From the NCBI GenBank assembly GCA_023145215.1, contig JAGLED010000008.1, positions 62,001 to 126,000 on the forward strand: a DNA stretch of 64,000 bases, read 5' to 3'. The translations under genes and the position numbers were made by a program. The first letter of the stretch is position 1; each line of letters starts with the position of its first letter. The notes beneath the pieces are model-generated. The model saw nothing but the letters and a program-made list of their open reading frames with translations, made no database searches and had not been told where the DNA came from. Below, in pieces: positions 43,512 through 51,930 of this stretch. Source of the DNA: Rhodospirillales bacterium. Lineage in GTDB: Bacteria; Pseudomonadota; Alphaproteobacteria; Rhodospirillales; Casp-alpha2.

Positions 43512-43763
43512 GGTCCTCTCTCCATTTCAGTTGAGTTTGGTTTGGATGAAATTCGGCCGACGCGGGTTGTGACGTCACGTCGCGTGACGCCGCCCGCGCT
43601 GCCGGGACGCGCAATCGGGGCCGGGCACGGACAGGAACGTTTGTCCGCGCCGGTTATCCCGGTGCGAAAAGGAAAAGAGAAATCGGTTGGGTAAAATTCC
43701 GGTGCGCCAACGAAGGTGAGCCTGAGATTTAGCCTTTCAACCGGAACGTGCTAAATAATCCCA

Positions 43764-43793
43764 CCGGTCCTTGCATAACCGCATGCAGGACCG
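43764..43793 (+). promoter_or_regulatory. Partner-gene upstream element, copy E, with inverted repeat
   Basis: CCGGTCCTTGCATAACC, with CATAAC 37 bases before the ATG at 43811. CCGGTCC and GGACCGG plus TGCA on both sides make a strong hairpin around the TAACC core. Confidence 0.65.
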
Positions 43794-43810
43794 GAACGAC
43801 GGAGCAGGCG

Positions 43811-44449
43811 ATGCGCGACCACGACAAATATGGTGTGAGCACCGGCAAGAAACTCTCTCTTGTATTCATCACCATTCTGGCCTTCATCGGCTTGATAAAT
43901 TTGCTGCCGATCGAGAAGCCGTTGTTTCTAGCGAAGGACTCCGAAACCCGTGCTTTTCGAATGCTGCTGCGCGGACAGTGCGAGGAGGGTTACGCTATTT
44001 ACGAGAAACGCGCGGACAAAGGTGAAACATTACATTTCCTCAGTCTTGGCAAATGGCTTTACTCCGGCATGTGCGGTGCGCCGGATATTCCTCGCGCAAT
44101 CATGTATTATCGCCAAGCCGCTGCTGCCAGTTGGTGCCAGGCAAACTTTCGCCTCGCCGGAATCGCACTTACTCATCCGGAGGTGCCGGACGTTACACAA
44201 GTACCGCCAGCGAATAATCTTTTCTCTGCGGTGATGTGCGCCTTCCATGTGGAAGACGAAGAAACCATCCGCCTGTTCTTCGAAAGCAGATCTCTGCCAC
44301 CTGCCTTCGAACAGTTGAGACCGCTGTTCCTGGAAGCCTTGGAACGGCGCCGCGATTACAAAGCTCTTGCAGAGCAAGAGCAAGAGAAGATCGTGAAGGC
44401 ACTCGTCAACGGTGACGGCTACGATGCCAATCCAGACGCCAAACCGTAA
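43811..44449 (+). CDS. Membrane-anchored Sel1-repeat protein; candidate immunity partner
   Basis: 212 residues from MRDHDKYGVSTGKKLSLVFI, with GGAGCAGGCG just before the ATG. An N-terminal anchor (LSLVFITILAFIGLINLLPI) is followed by Sel1-type repeats on the periplasmic side (GQCEEGYAIYEKRADKGETL, DIPRAIMYYRQAAAASWCQA, EALERRRDYKALAEQEQE). Its paralogue is at 45034. It converges on an orphan toxin tip. Variation between the paralogues is concentrated in the repeat region (residues about 50-120), as expected if they bind different toxin tips. Confidence 0.75.
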   Translation: MRDHDKYGVSTGKKLSLVFITILAFIGLINLLPIEKPLFLAKDSETRAFRMLLRGQCEEGYAIYEKRADKGETLHFLSLGKWLYSGMCGAPDIPRAIMYYRQAAAASWCQANFRLAGIALTHPEVPDVTQVPPANNLFSAVMCAFHVEDEETIRLFFESRSLPPAFEQLRPLFLEALERRRDYKALAEQEQEKIVKALVNGDGYDANPDAKP

Positions 44450-44504
44450 GACTGGTGGCGCTGGTCATTTCACAATCGAACATATGACAGCATGTTCGAA
44501 GCTC

Positions 44505-44948
44505 TTAATCAGCTTCGCAGCGTCGAAGATCGGCTTCGGCTTGCGCGAGTCGTCCGCGTGCGTGCGCAAGCTCTGGATTCAGGTCTCGTCGCTTGTGCAA
44601 TTTATCGCGCATACTTTCTCGTATCGGGTCGAGCTTTCCTTGGATATTCTGCAACTTTTCAAGCAACTCTTCTCTTTGAAGGTAGAACTCTTCATCGCTC
44701 ATGCCCAATGCCCGGTTGAACTCTCCGACCACAGCGTCCGGGTGTAGCTTGGCCCCGACGTAAACCGCCGTCATACCCTGAAGCCGCTCAAGAACCTGCT
44801 GCTTCTCGCGCTCGAGGCCCGTCACCTGATCGGCGAGATCGACAATCTCGCGTTCCAACTCGTCGGCGCGGGCTTCTAAGGTCTCCACCTCAGCTTCGGC
44901 CTCGTCGACCGCCTGTTCGTATGCGGCGCACGGGTCGTCGCAGTCAGA
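44505..44948 (-). pseudogene. Orphan coiled-coil toxin tip
   Basis: The open frame covers the last 147 codons of the complete gene at 45738-47138 (DDPCAAYEQAVDEAEAEVET onward to RRCEAD), with differences near the end (LEKLQNIQGKLDPIRESMRD against LEKLKGAQQKLDPIRKIMHE). It has no PGB module and no ribosome site of its own; the Met at 44888 is internal. It ends abruptly at the repeat junction. This is the typical form of a displaced toxin cassette, able to recombine into the full gene. Confidence 0.8.
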
Positions 44949-44987
44949 GGATTTAGCCTTTCAACCGGAACGTGCTAAATAATCCCA

Positions 44988-45017
44988 CCGGTCCTTGCAT
45001 AAACGATGCAGAACCGG
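44988..45017 (+). promoter_or_regulatory. Partner-gene upstream element, copy F
   Basis: CCGGTCCTTGCATAAAC, with CATAAA 36 bases before the ATG at 45034 and a TGCAT/ATGCA dyad. Same unit as copy E. Confidence 0.65.
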
Positions 45018-45033
45018 AACGACGGAGCAGGCG

Positions 45034-45690
45034 ATGCGCGACCACGACAAATATGGTGTGAGCACCGGCAAGAAACTCTCTCTTGTATTCATCACCATTC
45101 TGGCCTTCATCGGCTTGATAAATTTGCTGCCGATCGAGAAGCCTTTCTTTCTGGCAGACGACTCGGCTATCAGAGCCCACCGCTTGCTTGCCGACGGCAA
45201 GTGCGAAGAAGGCTATGCCATTTACGAGAAGCGCGCCGCCGACGGCCGTTACGACGTTTCGTGGCAAACGGTCGGCAGATTGAAATACCGCGGCGCATGC
45301 GGTGGCCAGGACTTGCCCGGCGCCATCGCCGCGTATCGACAGGCCGCGCGTGAAGGCTATTGCAATGCCAATTTTCGCCTCGCTGGAATCGCACATACCC
45401 ATCCGGAGGTGCCGGGCATTACACAGGTATCATCAGCGAATAATCTTTTCTCTGCGGTGATGTGCGCCTTCTATATGGAAGACGAAGAAACCATCCGCCT
45501 GTTTTTCGAAAGCAGATCTCTGCCACCCGCCTTCGAACAGTTGAGACCGCTGTTCCTGGAAGCACTGGAACGACGCCGGGAATTCAAATCCTTGGCACAG
45601 GACGAACAGGAGAAAGTCGTGGCGGCACTCGTCAACGGTGATGGTTACGATGCCAATCCGGATACCAAGCCGTTAAGCTACCGGCCCTGA
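45034..45690 (+). CDS. Membrane-anchored Sel1-repeat protein, second paralogue; candidate immunity for the complete toxin
   Basis: 218 residues. The first 40 residues equal those of the paralogue at 43811, including the anchor LSLVFITILAFIGLINLLPI. The repeats then differ (GKCEEGYAIYEKRAADGRYD, DLPGAIAAYRQAAREGYCNA) before the near-identical C-terminal third (FFESRSLPPAFEQLRPLFLE). It converges on the complete PGB/coiled-coil gene with 47 bases between stops, so it is the cognate partner by position. Confidence 0.75.
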   Translation: MRDHDKYGVSTGKKLSLVFITILAFIGLINLLPIEKPFFLADDSAIRAHRLLADGKCEEGYAIYEKRAADGRYDVSWQTVGRLKYRGACGGQDLPGAIAAYRQAAREGYCNANFRLAGIAHTHPEVPGITQVSSANNLFSAVMCAFYMEDEETIRLFFESRSLPPAFEQLRPLFLEALERRREFKSLAQDEQEKVVAALVNGDGYDANPDTKPLSYRP

Positions 45691-45737
45691 TGATCTTGGA
45701 ATCAGATATCAGATACATGACAGCATATTCGACGCGC

Positions 45738-47138
45738 TCATTCAGCTTCACAGCGTCGAAGAACGGCCTCGGCGCGGGCGAGCTGTCCACGTGCGTATGC
45801 AATTTTCGGAGTCAGGCTTCGTCTTTTATCTGATGCCTCGTGCATTATCTTGCGAATAGGATCGAGCTTCTGTTGGGCACCTTTCAACTTTTCCAACAGC
45901 TCTTTTCTTTGACGGTAGAACTCTTCATCGCTCATGCCCAATGCCCGGTTGAACTCTCCGACCACAGCGTCCGGGTGTAGCTTGGCCCCGACGTAAACCG
46001 CTGTCATACCCTGAAGCCGCTCAAGAACCTGCTGCTTCTCGCGCTCGAGGCCCGTCACCTGATTGGCGAGATCGACAATCTCGCGTTCCAACTCGTCGGC
46101 GCGGGCTTCTAAGGTCTCCACCTCAGCTTCGGCCTCGTCGACCGCCTGTTCGTATGCGGCGCACGGGTCTTCAGGATCGTCCTGGCCCGGATCGTCGGGC
46201 GTTTCGTCCGGCTCCTCCGGGCCGTCCTGACCGGGATCGTCCGGTGCCGGTTTCTCATCCTCGCTGCCGGGATCGGCGGCGGGGCGGGCAATCGCGGCGG
46301 CGTGCGCGGGGATCGAATCCGTATTGGGCGCATGATCCGGCGCTTTCGCCTGTGGCAATACTGGATTCCGGTCTGCACCGGAATGACGGGTCATTTCACC
46401 CAGCACGGAGCCCAGCATATCGCCCGCCTTGTCGGCGAGCACGTTCAGCGCGCGTTCTGCGCGTTGGTGGTTTTCCATCGCGTCGTCCCTGGCGTCGTTC
46501 GCTGCTTTCTGCGCGGCGGCGGCGCGTTTCTCCTGCAGGCGGCGGGTGCGTTCGGCCTGTTCGTGACGGGCACGGACGTCGGCGCGGTCGGCGTCTTCGC
46601 GTGCTTTCTGCAATCTGTTACGATCCTGCGCTTTTCGGTAATCGGAGCGGGTGTCGTCGCTGAGGTTCGCCTTGATCCGCGCCTCGGCGGCGGCGACCGC
46701 GTCGTGCTTGTTCTGGGCGCGTAGTTTCGCGTTCAGGACGATGTCCCCCGTGGCGGGTTGCCCGGATGACGCGGTGCCCGTTATGGCGGGAGAGGCCACA
46801 GGCTTCACGAATCCCTGGCCGGCAAGGCGGGAAAACGCCTGTTCCGTCGGGCCGCCCGGATTGACGATGCCGTCGCGTTTCAACGTGCTGTCCATCCGTT
46901 CCTGCGCGCCGATGATCCCCTTGAACAACATGCTGTCGGCGTGCGCCTGGGGGGCGTCCATCAAACCGTTGGCGGCCAGCGCCCCCGAGACCTTCATAAC
47001 GTCTTCGGGGGCGTTCGCCTTGCCTATGCCCACGGACCCGCTAAGGCCTGTATTCGATGTGCGCCCGCCCTGTGCGGCAGATGCGGATCGCATACTCCGG
47101 ACGGCGGTTTCCGCCGCGGTGTTTTCGGTCGTGCCCAT
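45738..47138 (-). CDS. PGB-like modular protein with coiled-coil C-terminal tip; candidate toxin inside the head-gene operon
   Basis: I start at MGTTENTAAETAVRSMRSAS (47138), after AAGGAAA; 466 residues. Residues about 45-115 are a diverged PGB-like module (DAPQAHADSMLFKGIIGAQE, DGIVNPGGPTEQAF). Residues 130-260 are Ala/Arg/Lys-rich helix. Residues 280-340 are a Pro/Asp/Glu linker with repeats (PDDPGQDGPEEPDETPDDPG). Residues 345-466 are a long coiled coil with ALGMSDEEFYRQRKELLEKL. No signal peptide and no membrane segment. It lies between scaffold and capsid genes, where phages rarely keep cargo. Toxin role is inferred from its duplicated tip and the facing Sel1 gene. Confidence 0.7.
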   Translation of the reverse strand: MGTTENTAAETAVRSMRSASAAQGGRTSNTGLSGSVGIGKANAPEDVMKVSGALAANGLMDAPQAHADSMLFKGIIGAQERMDSTLKRDGIVNPGGPTEQAFSRLAGQGFVKPVASPAITGTASSGQPATGDIVLNAKLRAQNKHDAVAAAEARIKANLSDDTRSDYRKAQDRNRLQKAREDADRADVRARHEQAERTRRLQEKRAAAAQKAANDARDDAMENHQRAERALNVLADKAGDMLGSVLGEMTRHSGADRNPVLPQAKAPDHAPNTDSIPAHAAAIARPAADPGSEDEKPAPDDPGQDGPEEPDETPDDPGQDDPEDPCAAYEQAVDEAEAEVETLEARADELEREIVDLANQVTGLEREKQQVLERLQGMTAVYVGAKLHPDAVVGEFNRALGMSDEEFYRQRKELLEKLKGAQQKLDPIRKIMHEASDKRRSLTPKIAYARGQLARAEAVLRRCEAE

Positions 47139-47160
47139 GGCTGAGTTTCCTTGTCTCTTG

Positions 47161-47204
47161 AAAAAAGGGCGGGGGTGCCGCCGGAAGAAAGCGACACCCC
47201 CGCC
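47161..47204 (-). terminator. Intrinsic terminator after the scaffold gene
   Basis: GGCGGGGGTG and CACCCCCGCC form a perfect 10-bp stem; on the minus strand TTTTTT follows. It separates the portal-scaffold genes from the toxin-like gene. Confidence 0.87.
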
Positions 47205-47267
47205 AATCACGGGGGAGCTGCGAATACCCCAAACGCGCTCGACCCCGCGTCATATCCGGGCCAAGTG

Positions 47268-47990
47268 TCAGCCCGGATAGAGCCTTTCGAAACCGGCGCG
47301 GACTTTCTCGACCAATGCCGGGTCCTGTTCACGCCAGTAACGGGGGTCGGCCATCATCTCGCGAAGCTTCTTCTCGTCGAGATCGCCGCCGGTGCGCTGC
47401 CCGTCCCGGGCAATGCCGGGTTCGTCCGCTTCCATCATGCGGTGAAGCGCGAGAACGCCTTCGAACGATGAGCCGAGCGCAGCGGTGACTTCTTCGGGAA
47501 GATGCGCTTTCGCCCAGTCGCCCAACTGCCGGGCGATGGTGTTCCAGCGTTCCTTGCCGCCGAAGTATTCCTCCAGCCGGCCCTGCACGCCGGCCGTCTC
47601 GGCGCCTTTTCGGGCGTCCTGCAAATGCGGCTCCACATACTTCTGCGCCAGGTCGTAGACGAGCTGCGCCTGTTCGTTGGTGAAGCCGGCCTGATGCAGG
47701 ATGCGGTCGACGTCCGGGTCGCTCCTCCGCTCGCCGCAGTCGATGCAATAGTCCTCCGGCTTTTCGGGAACGATCCCGGTGCCGCGGGAGAAGCGTTGCT
47801 CCAACGCCTGATACGAGCGCCAGAGCGAGCCGGTGCGGACCTCGCCTTTCTCTTCATCCCAGAACTTGTCGGGCAGGCCCTTCGGACGCTGGCGCTTCAT
47901 CGTGGGTTCCAGCGGCAGCGGCGGCGGTGCCGGCGGATTGTTTTGAGCCGCGGTATCGCGTTTTTCGATGTCGTCAATGATGTTATTCAT
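47268..47990 (-). CDS. Capsid assembly scaffolding protein
   Basis: 240 residues, acidic and mostly helical, with a Pro-rich start (PAPPPLPLEPTMKRQRPKGL), LPDKFWDEEKGEVRTGSLWR and the C-terminal LDEKKLREMMADPRYWREQD with PALVEKVRAGFERLYPG. The last part is the typical C-terminus of scaffold proteins of this podovirus group, which contacts the capsid. It lies between the Bbp19-like gene and the capsid gene, as in T7 (gp9). Confidence 0.82.
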   Translation of the reverse strand: MNNIIDDIEKRDTAAQNNPPAPPPLPLEPTMKRQRPKGLPDKFWDEEKGEVRTGSLWRSYQALEQRFSRGTGIVPEKPEDYCIDCGERRSDPDVDRILHQAGFTNEQAQLVYDLAQKYVEPHLQDARKGAETAGVQGRLEEYFGGKERWNTIARQLGDWAKAHLPEEVTAALGSSFEGVLALHRMMEADEPGIARDGQRTGGDLDEKKLREMMADPRYWREQDPALVEKVRAGFERLYPG

Positions 47991-47999
47991 GATCGTCTC

Positions 48000-48275
48000 C
48001 TATTGATCGGTGTGAGAGCTTGAATTTGACTCGGACGTGGGACCGTTTCGGCCACGTTCGATCAGTGTCTGGATGTGATGGACGAGCTGGCGCTGCCCCT
48101 CGAGATGCCGGAGGTGCGCGTCGTCCGCCCCCGGCCCCAACGTGCGTTCCAGCGTGATGGCCCGCAGGTATGCGAGCATCCGCCGCCCGTCTGCGCCCTG
48201 GAAACATCGCGCCGCGATGAGCGCGAGTTCGGCCGGGTCGGGCTTGGGATCGGTTGCCAAGGCGTCACTGGACAT
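48000..48275 (-). CDS. Bbp19-like phage protein
   Basis: The Met of MSSDALATDPKPDPAELALI at 48275 overlaps the end of the portal gene by 11 bases; 91 residues. AARCFQGADGRRMLAYLRAI and HLEGQRQLVHHIQTLIERGR fit the Bbp19 family, first named in Bordetella podovirus BPP-1 and encoded next to the portal. Its function is unknown, possibly head assembly. The family assignment comes from memory of the pattern. Confidence 0.65.
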   Translation of the reverse strand: MSSDALATDPKPDPAELALIAARCFQGADGRRMLAYLRAITLERTLGPGADDAHLRHLEGQRQLVHHIQTLIERGRNGPTSESNSSSHTDQ

Positions 48276-49908
48276 GCTTGGCCTCCGCTGTCTCAACCGG
48301 CGCGGGTTCCACCGCACCGGCGTCGCCCGGCGGCGCATCGCTACCCAGCAGGTCGCCCAGCATGCCCATCAGATCGCCGCCCGCGCCCAAGTCCGGGACG
48401 GGCGGTACGTTTTCCGGCAGCTCCGAGATTTCGGCGTCGGTCCGAAGAATGTCTTCGGGGACCCCGAATGCCGCGGCGAGATAGCGCGACGTCTTGAGCG
48501 GGTCGATCAGCTTCTGCGCTTCCGGCCCCATGGCGGTGACGGCGTTGATCCAGTCCCGCACCATGCCCGCTTCGCGCTGCCGGCGGTGACGTGCCAAGGG
48601 CGACGTGTAGATCATCTCGACAACGCGGCCGTCGATCTCGAAACGGCCCACTTCGCCCCGGCGCTGAAGGATCGCCACGGCCCGGTTGGCCAGAGGCGTC
48701 AGCAGTTCGGACTGCAGGCGCCCATAGGTCGCGCCCAAAAGCCGCGCCATTTCCAGCGAACGTTCCAGGACTTCGGTCGCCGTCATGTCCGGTTTGTCGG
48801 GCTGACCCAGCATGTCGACCATCAGGGCGTGACGGATGCGGGCGCGCATCTGCTCCAGCACGTCGGTCGACAGGGTCATGTCGTTGGCGGGCTTCAACGG
48901 TGTGAGGCCGGCGGAGCCGACCGCCTTGGGAATGATGGTGCCCGGTTCCAGCTTGATCGTAGCCGGGTTCAGAACCCCATCGTCGTCGGCCTGCCAGATG
49001 CCGGTAACCGCGATCGACGCGTTCTTCAGTATCAACTCGACCACCTTGTTGGCGGTCTTGATATCCGGCAACGCCTTCATAACGGGCGAGCGCCCATAGA
49101 TTTCACCCGGCGCCTTGACCCAGCGGAAGTTGATGAACGGCGAGGAGCGGAACGCGCCGGTCCGAAGCACCTGCGTATCGGCGGCTTCGCCATCCGCCCC
49201 TTCGCGCACGGCGGCGTAATCGTAGCCGCGGCGTCCGGGCACCACCGCCTCGATGACGGCGATCTTCTTGTCCTTGTCGCTCTCTTCGGTGTCTTTATCC
49301 GTAAGCGTCGCTTCCGGATAGCGTTCCTTGAACTGTGCGACGGTGAGTTCCGATCTTCGGAATGTGGCGTCGAGCCGGCCCGACAGGCTTTCCTCGAACA
49401 CGACCTCCGACAGCGGCACGGCGGTGAAGCGAAATGCCGACGTTTCACCGACCGGTGCTTCCTCGAACATCAGACACGCGGTGCCTGCGGTGACGAGATC
49501 CAGATAGCACTGGTGCATCTCGACGGCGAAGTTCGAGCGGTCGAAATGCCCCTGCAGTACCGAAGCGGCATGGCCGAGGATTTCGCCCATCTTCTGAAGC
49601 GCCTCGTCGGGTGCCTCTTTGCCCGGCTTGAAGTCGAACCACTGATCCCAGGGCGGGGTCAGTTCCGACAACAGGCTCGCCGCCAACTGGTCGACGGCGT
49701 CTGTCGCGGTGCCGTCATAAAGCCGTGTGCCTTTCTTGGCGCCCGGCGCGGTGTCGGTGATCGCGGCTTCGCGTTGCGGCAGCGCATGTTCATAACATTC
49801 CCGCCATTGACCCGCCCAAGGGCTGCGCCGTTCCTTGGCACGGCGATAGCGCTCGGTCAGCTTTTGCGGATCGGGCATGTGTTCTTTTTCGGTCGGCGTC
49901 ATGGTCAA
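48265..49908 (-). CDS. Portal (head-tail connector) protein, T7 gp8-like
   Basis: 547 residues. LTERYRRAKERRSPWAGQWR and ECYEHALPQREA open the clip/stem region; TRLYDGTATDAVDQLAASLL and ELTPPWDQWFDFKPG are conserved in podoviral portals; INFRWVKAPGEIYGRSPVMK and GRLQSELLTPLANRAVAILQ lie in the body, and a Gly/Ala/Pro-rich tail ends in VETAEAKHVQ. Twelve copies form the DNA entry channel. Start at 49908 or the Met at 49902; it overlaps the small upstream gene by 4 bases. Confidence 0.92.
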   Translation of the reverse strand: MTMTPTEKEHMPDPQKLTERYRRAKERRSPWAGQWRECYEHALPQREAAITDTAPGAKKGTRLYDGTATDAVDQLAASLLSELTPPWDQWFDFKPGKEAPDEALQKMGEILGHAASVLQGHFDRSNFAVEMHQCYLDLVTAGTACLMFEEAPVGETSAFRFTAVPLSEVVFEESLSGRLDATFRRSELTVAQFKERYPEATLTDKDTEESDKDKKIAVIEAVVPGRRGYDYAAVREGADGEAADTQVLRTGAFRSSPFINFRWVKAPGEIYGRSPVMKALPDIKTANKVVELILKNASIAVTGIWQADDDGVLNPATIKLEPGTIIPKAVGSAGLTPLKPANDMTLSTDVLEQMRARIRHALMVDMLGQPDKPDMTATEVLERSLEMARLLGATYGRLQSELLTPLANRAVAILQRRGEVGRFEIDGRVVEMIYTSPLARHRRQREAGMVRDWINAVTAMGPEAQKLIDPLKTSRYLAAAFGVPEDILRTDAEISELPENVPPVPDLGAGGDLMGMLGDLLGSDAPPGDAGAVEPAPVETAEAKHVQ

Positions 49909-50132
49909 TCTCCAAGCTTGTCCTTGAGCGGGCTTGCCGATGCGGCGGCCGCGACTGTGTCGTTGCGTTCCTCGAGCACGCCGCGGTCCGATGTGGCGAT
50001 GGTGCCGGCACGGCCGCGGCGGCGGCGTTCGATGGCATCGAGGCGGCGCTGGCGGTCCTCTTCCGACGTGTCAGGCGGCGGCGGTGGCGGCGCCGGTGGC
50101 GGCGTGGAAGGCGATGAGAAAAATCCACCCAT
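49905..50132 (-). CDS. Small proline-rich protein, first gene of the particle cluster
   Basis: MGGFFSSPSTPPPAPPPPPP starts at 50132 with AAAGGAG 7 bases upstream; 75 residues. After the proline run comes a basic helix (RLDAIERRRRGRAGTIATSD) and LKDKLGD. I recall this MGGFFSSP-type protein in front of the portal in many alphaproteobacterial podovirus-like prophages; it is probably a head or assembly factor. It is the first open frame after the promoter-terminator leader. Confidence 0.7.
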   Translation of the reverse strand: MGGFFSSPSTPPPAPPPPPPDTSEEDRQRRLDAIERRRRGRAGTIATSDRGVLEERNDTVAAAASASPLKDKLGD

Positions 50133-50173
50133 GGTCTGTCTCCTTTGCTGGGTTGCATGGTGCCGTTCGGGCA

Positions 50174-50201
50174 CAAAAAAAGGCGCCCGGTCGGGGCGCC
50201 T
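50174..50201 (-). terminator. Terminator inside the leader of the particle operon
   Basis: Minus strand AGGCGCCC-(5)-GGGCGCCT followed by TTTTTTTGTG. It lies about 90 bases after the predicted start of transcription and 42 bases before the first gene, so the transcript must pass it to reach the structural genes. Confidence 0.85.
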
Positions 50202-50297
50202 CGTTACGAAAACACGGTCTGTCAGGGAGGGGCCGAACGGGCCCGAAAATACGAAAGCCCCGGATTGCGGACACACTTGTCCCCGGGACTTGTCGCT

Positions 50298-50326
50298 AAT
50301 CTAAAATTCTATTCGCGAAGAGTCAA
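50298..50326 (-). promoter_or_regulatory. Sigma-70-type promoter for the particle operon
   Basis: Minus strand TTGACT, exactly 17 bases, TAGATT. Transcription would begin near 50291 and run left toward the portal gene. The -35 box touches the T-run of the tldD terminator, so the accessory cluster begins immediately after the host gene's terminator. The 50133-50330 leader contains no convincing ORF. Confidence 0.7.
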
Positions 50327-50327
50327 C

Positions 50328-50371
50328 AAAAAATTCCCGCCATGGGTGTACAATTTGGTCACCCTTGGCGG
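50328..50371 (-). terminator. Intrinsic terminator of tldD
   Basis: Arms CCGCCATGGGTG and CACCCTTGGCGG (one mismatch) with an 11-base loop; minus strand AATTTTTTG follows. It lies 24 bases after the tldD stop and marks the right boundary of the accessory cluster. Confidence 0.82.
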
Positions 50372-50394
50372 AGGGGCTTCAGAATGCCGCCACT

Positions 50395-51831
<1,437 letters not shown>

Positions 51832-51930
51832 TGGCTTGCCTTTGCGTTTCCGGTAAAGACGAGCAACATTTGTTGCGTCTTCCGTTAATATAGTAATGAC
51901 AAGGCGCTATGACGAGGCGGAGTTCCAAAA

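Larger units (their letters stand above)
43725..44948. repeat. Tandem repeat unit 1 (Sel1 partner plus toxin tip)
   Basis: The sequence beginning ATTTAGCCTTTCAACCGG at 43727 returns at 44951, an offset of 1224 bases. Unit 1 holds the upstream element, a Sel1-type partner gene and an orphan coiled-coil toxin tip; unit 2 holds the same partner paralogue and the tip of the complete toxin gene. The 5' third of each unit is nearly identical, while the middle parts of the partner genes differ. Confidence 0.85.
44949..46170. repeat. Tandem repeat unit 2
   Basis: Second copy of 43725-44948. It extends through the partner at 45034-45690 and into the C-terminal codons of the toxin gene up to the GCGCACGGGTC junction near 46160. 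Offset in the toxin part is about 1233 bases, so small insertions or deletions have accumulated. Confidence 0.8.

Noticed and set aside
43560-43640. GC-rich dyads (GACGTCACGTCGCGTGACG) upstream of the capsid gene
   Set aside because: Partial inverted repeats without a T-run or a promoter pattern; no support for a specific role.
42213-43694. 493-codon plus-strand frame opposite the capsid gene
   Set aside because: Antisense shadow of the capsid and capsid-adjacent genes; composition dominated by Arg, Val, Gly and His.
23624-45017. The shared upstream element as an integron attC site
   Set aside because: The CATAAC core does not fit the RYYYAAC/GTTRRRY boxes, no integron integrase is present, and the cassettes are not in one orientation.
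48142-50304. 720-codon plus-strand frame opposite the portal gene
   Set aside because: Antisense shadow of the portal and Bbp19-like genes; no domain pattern and no plausible start.
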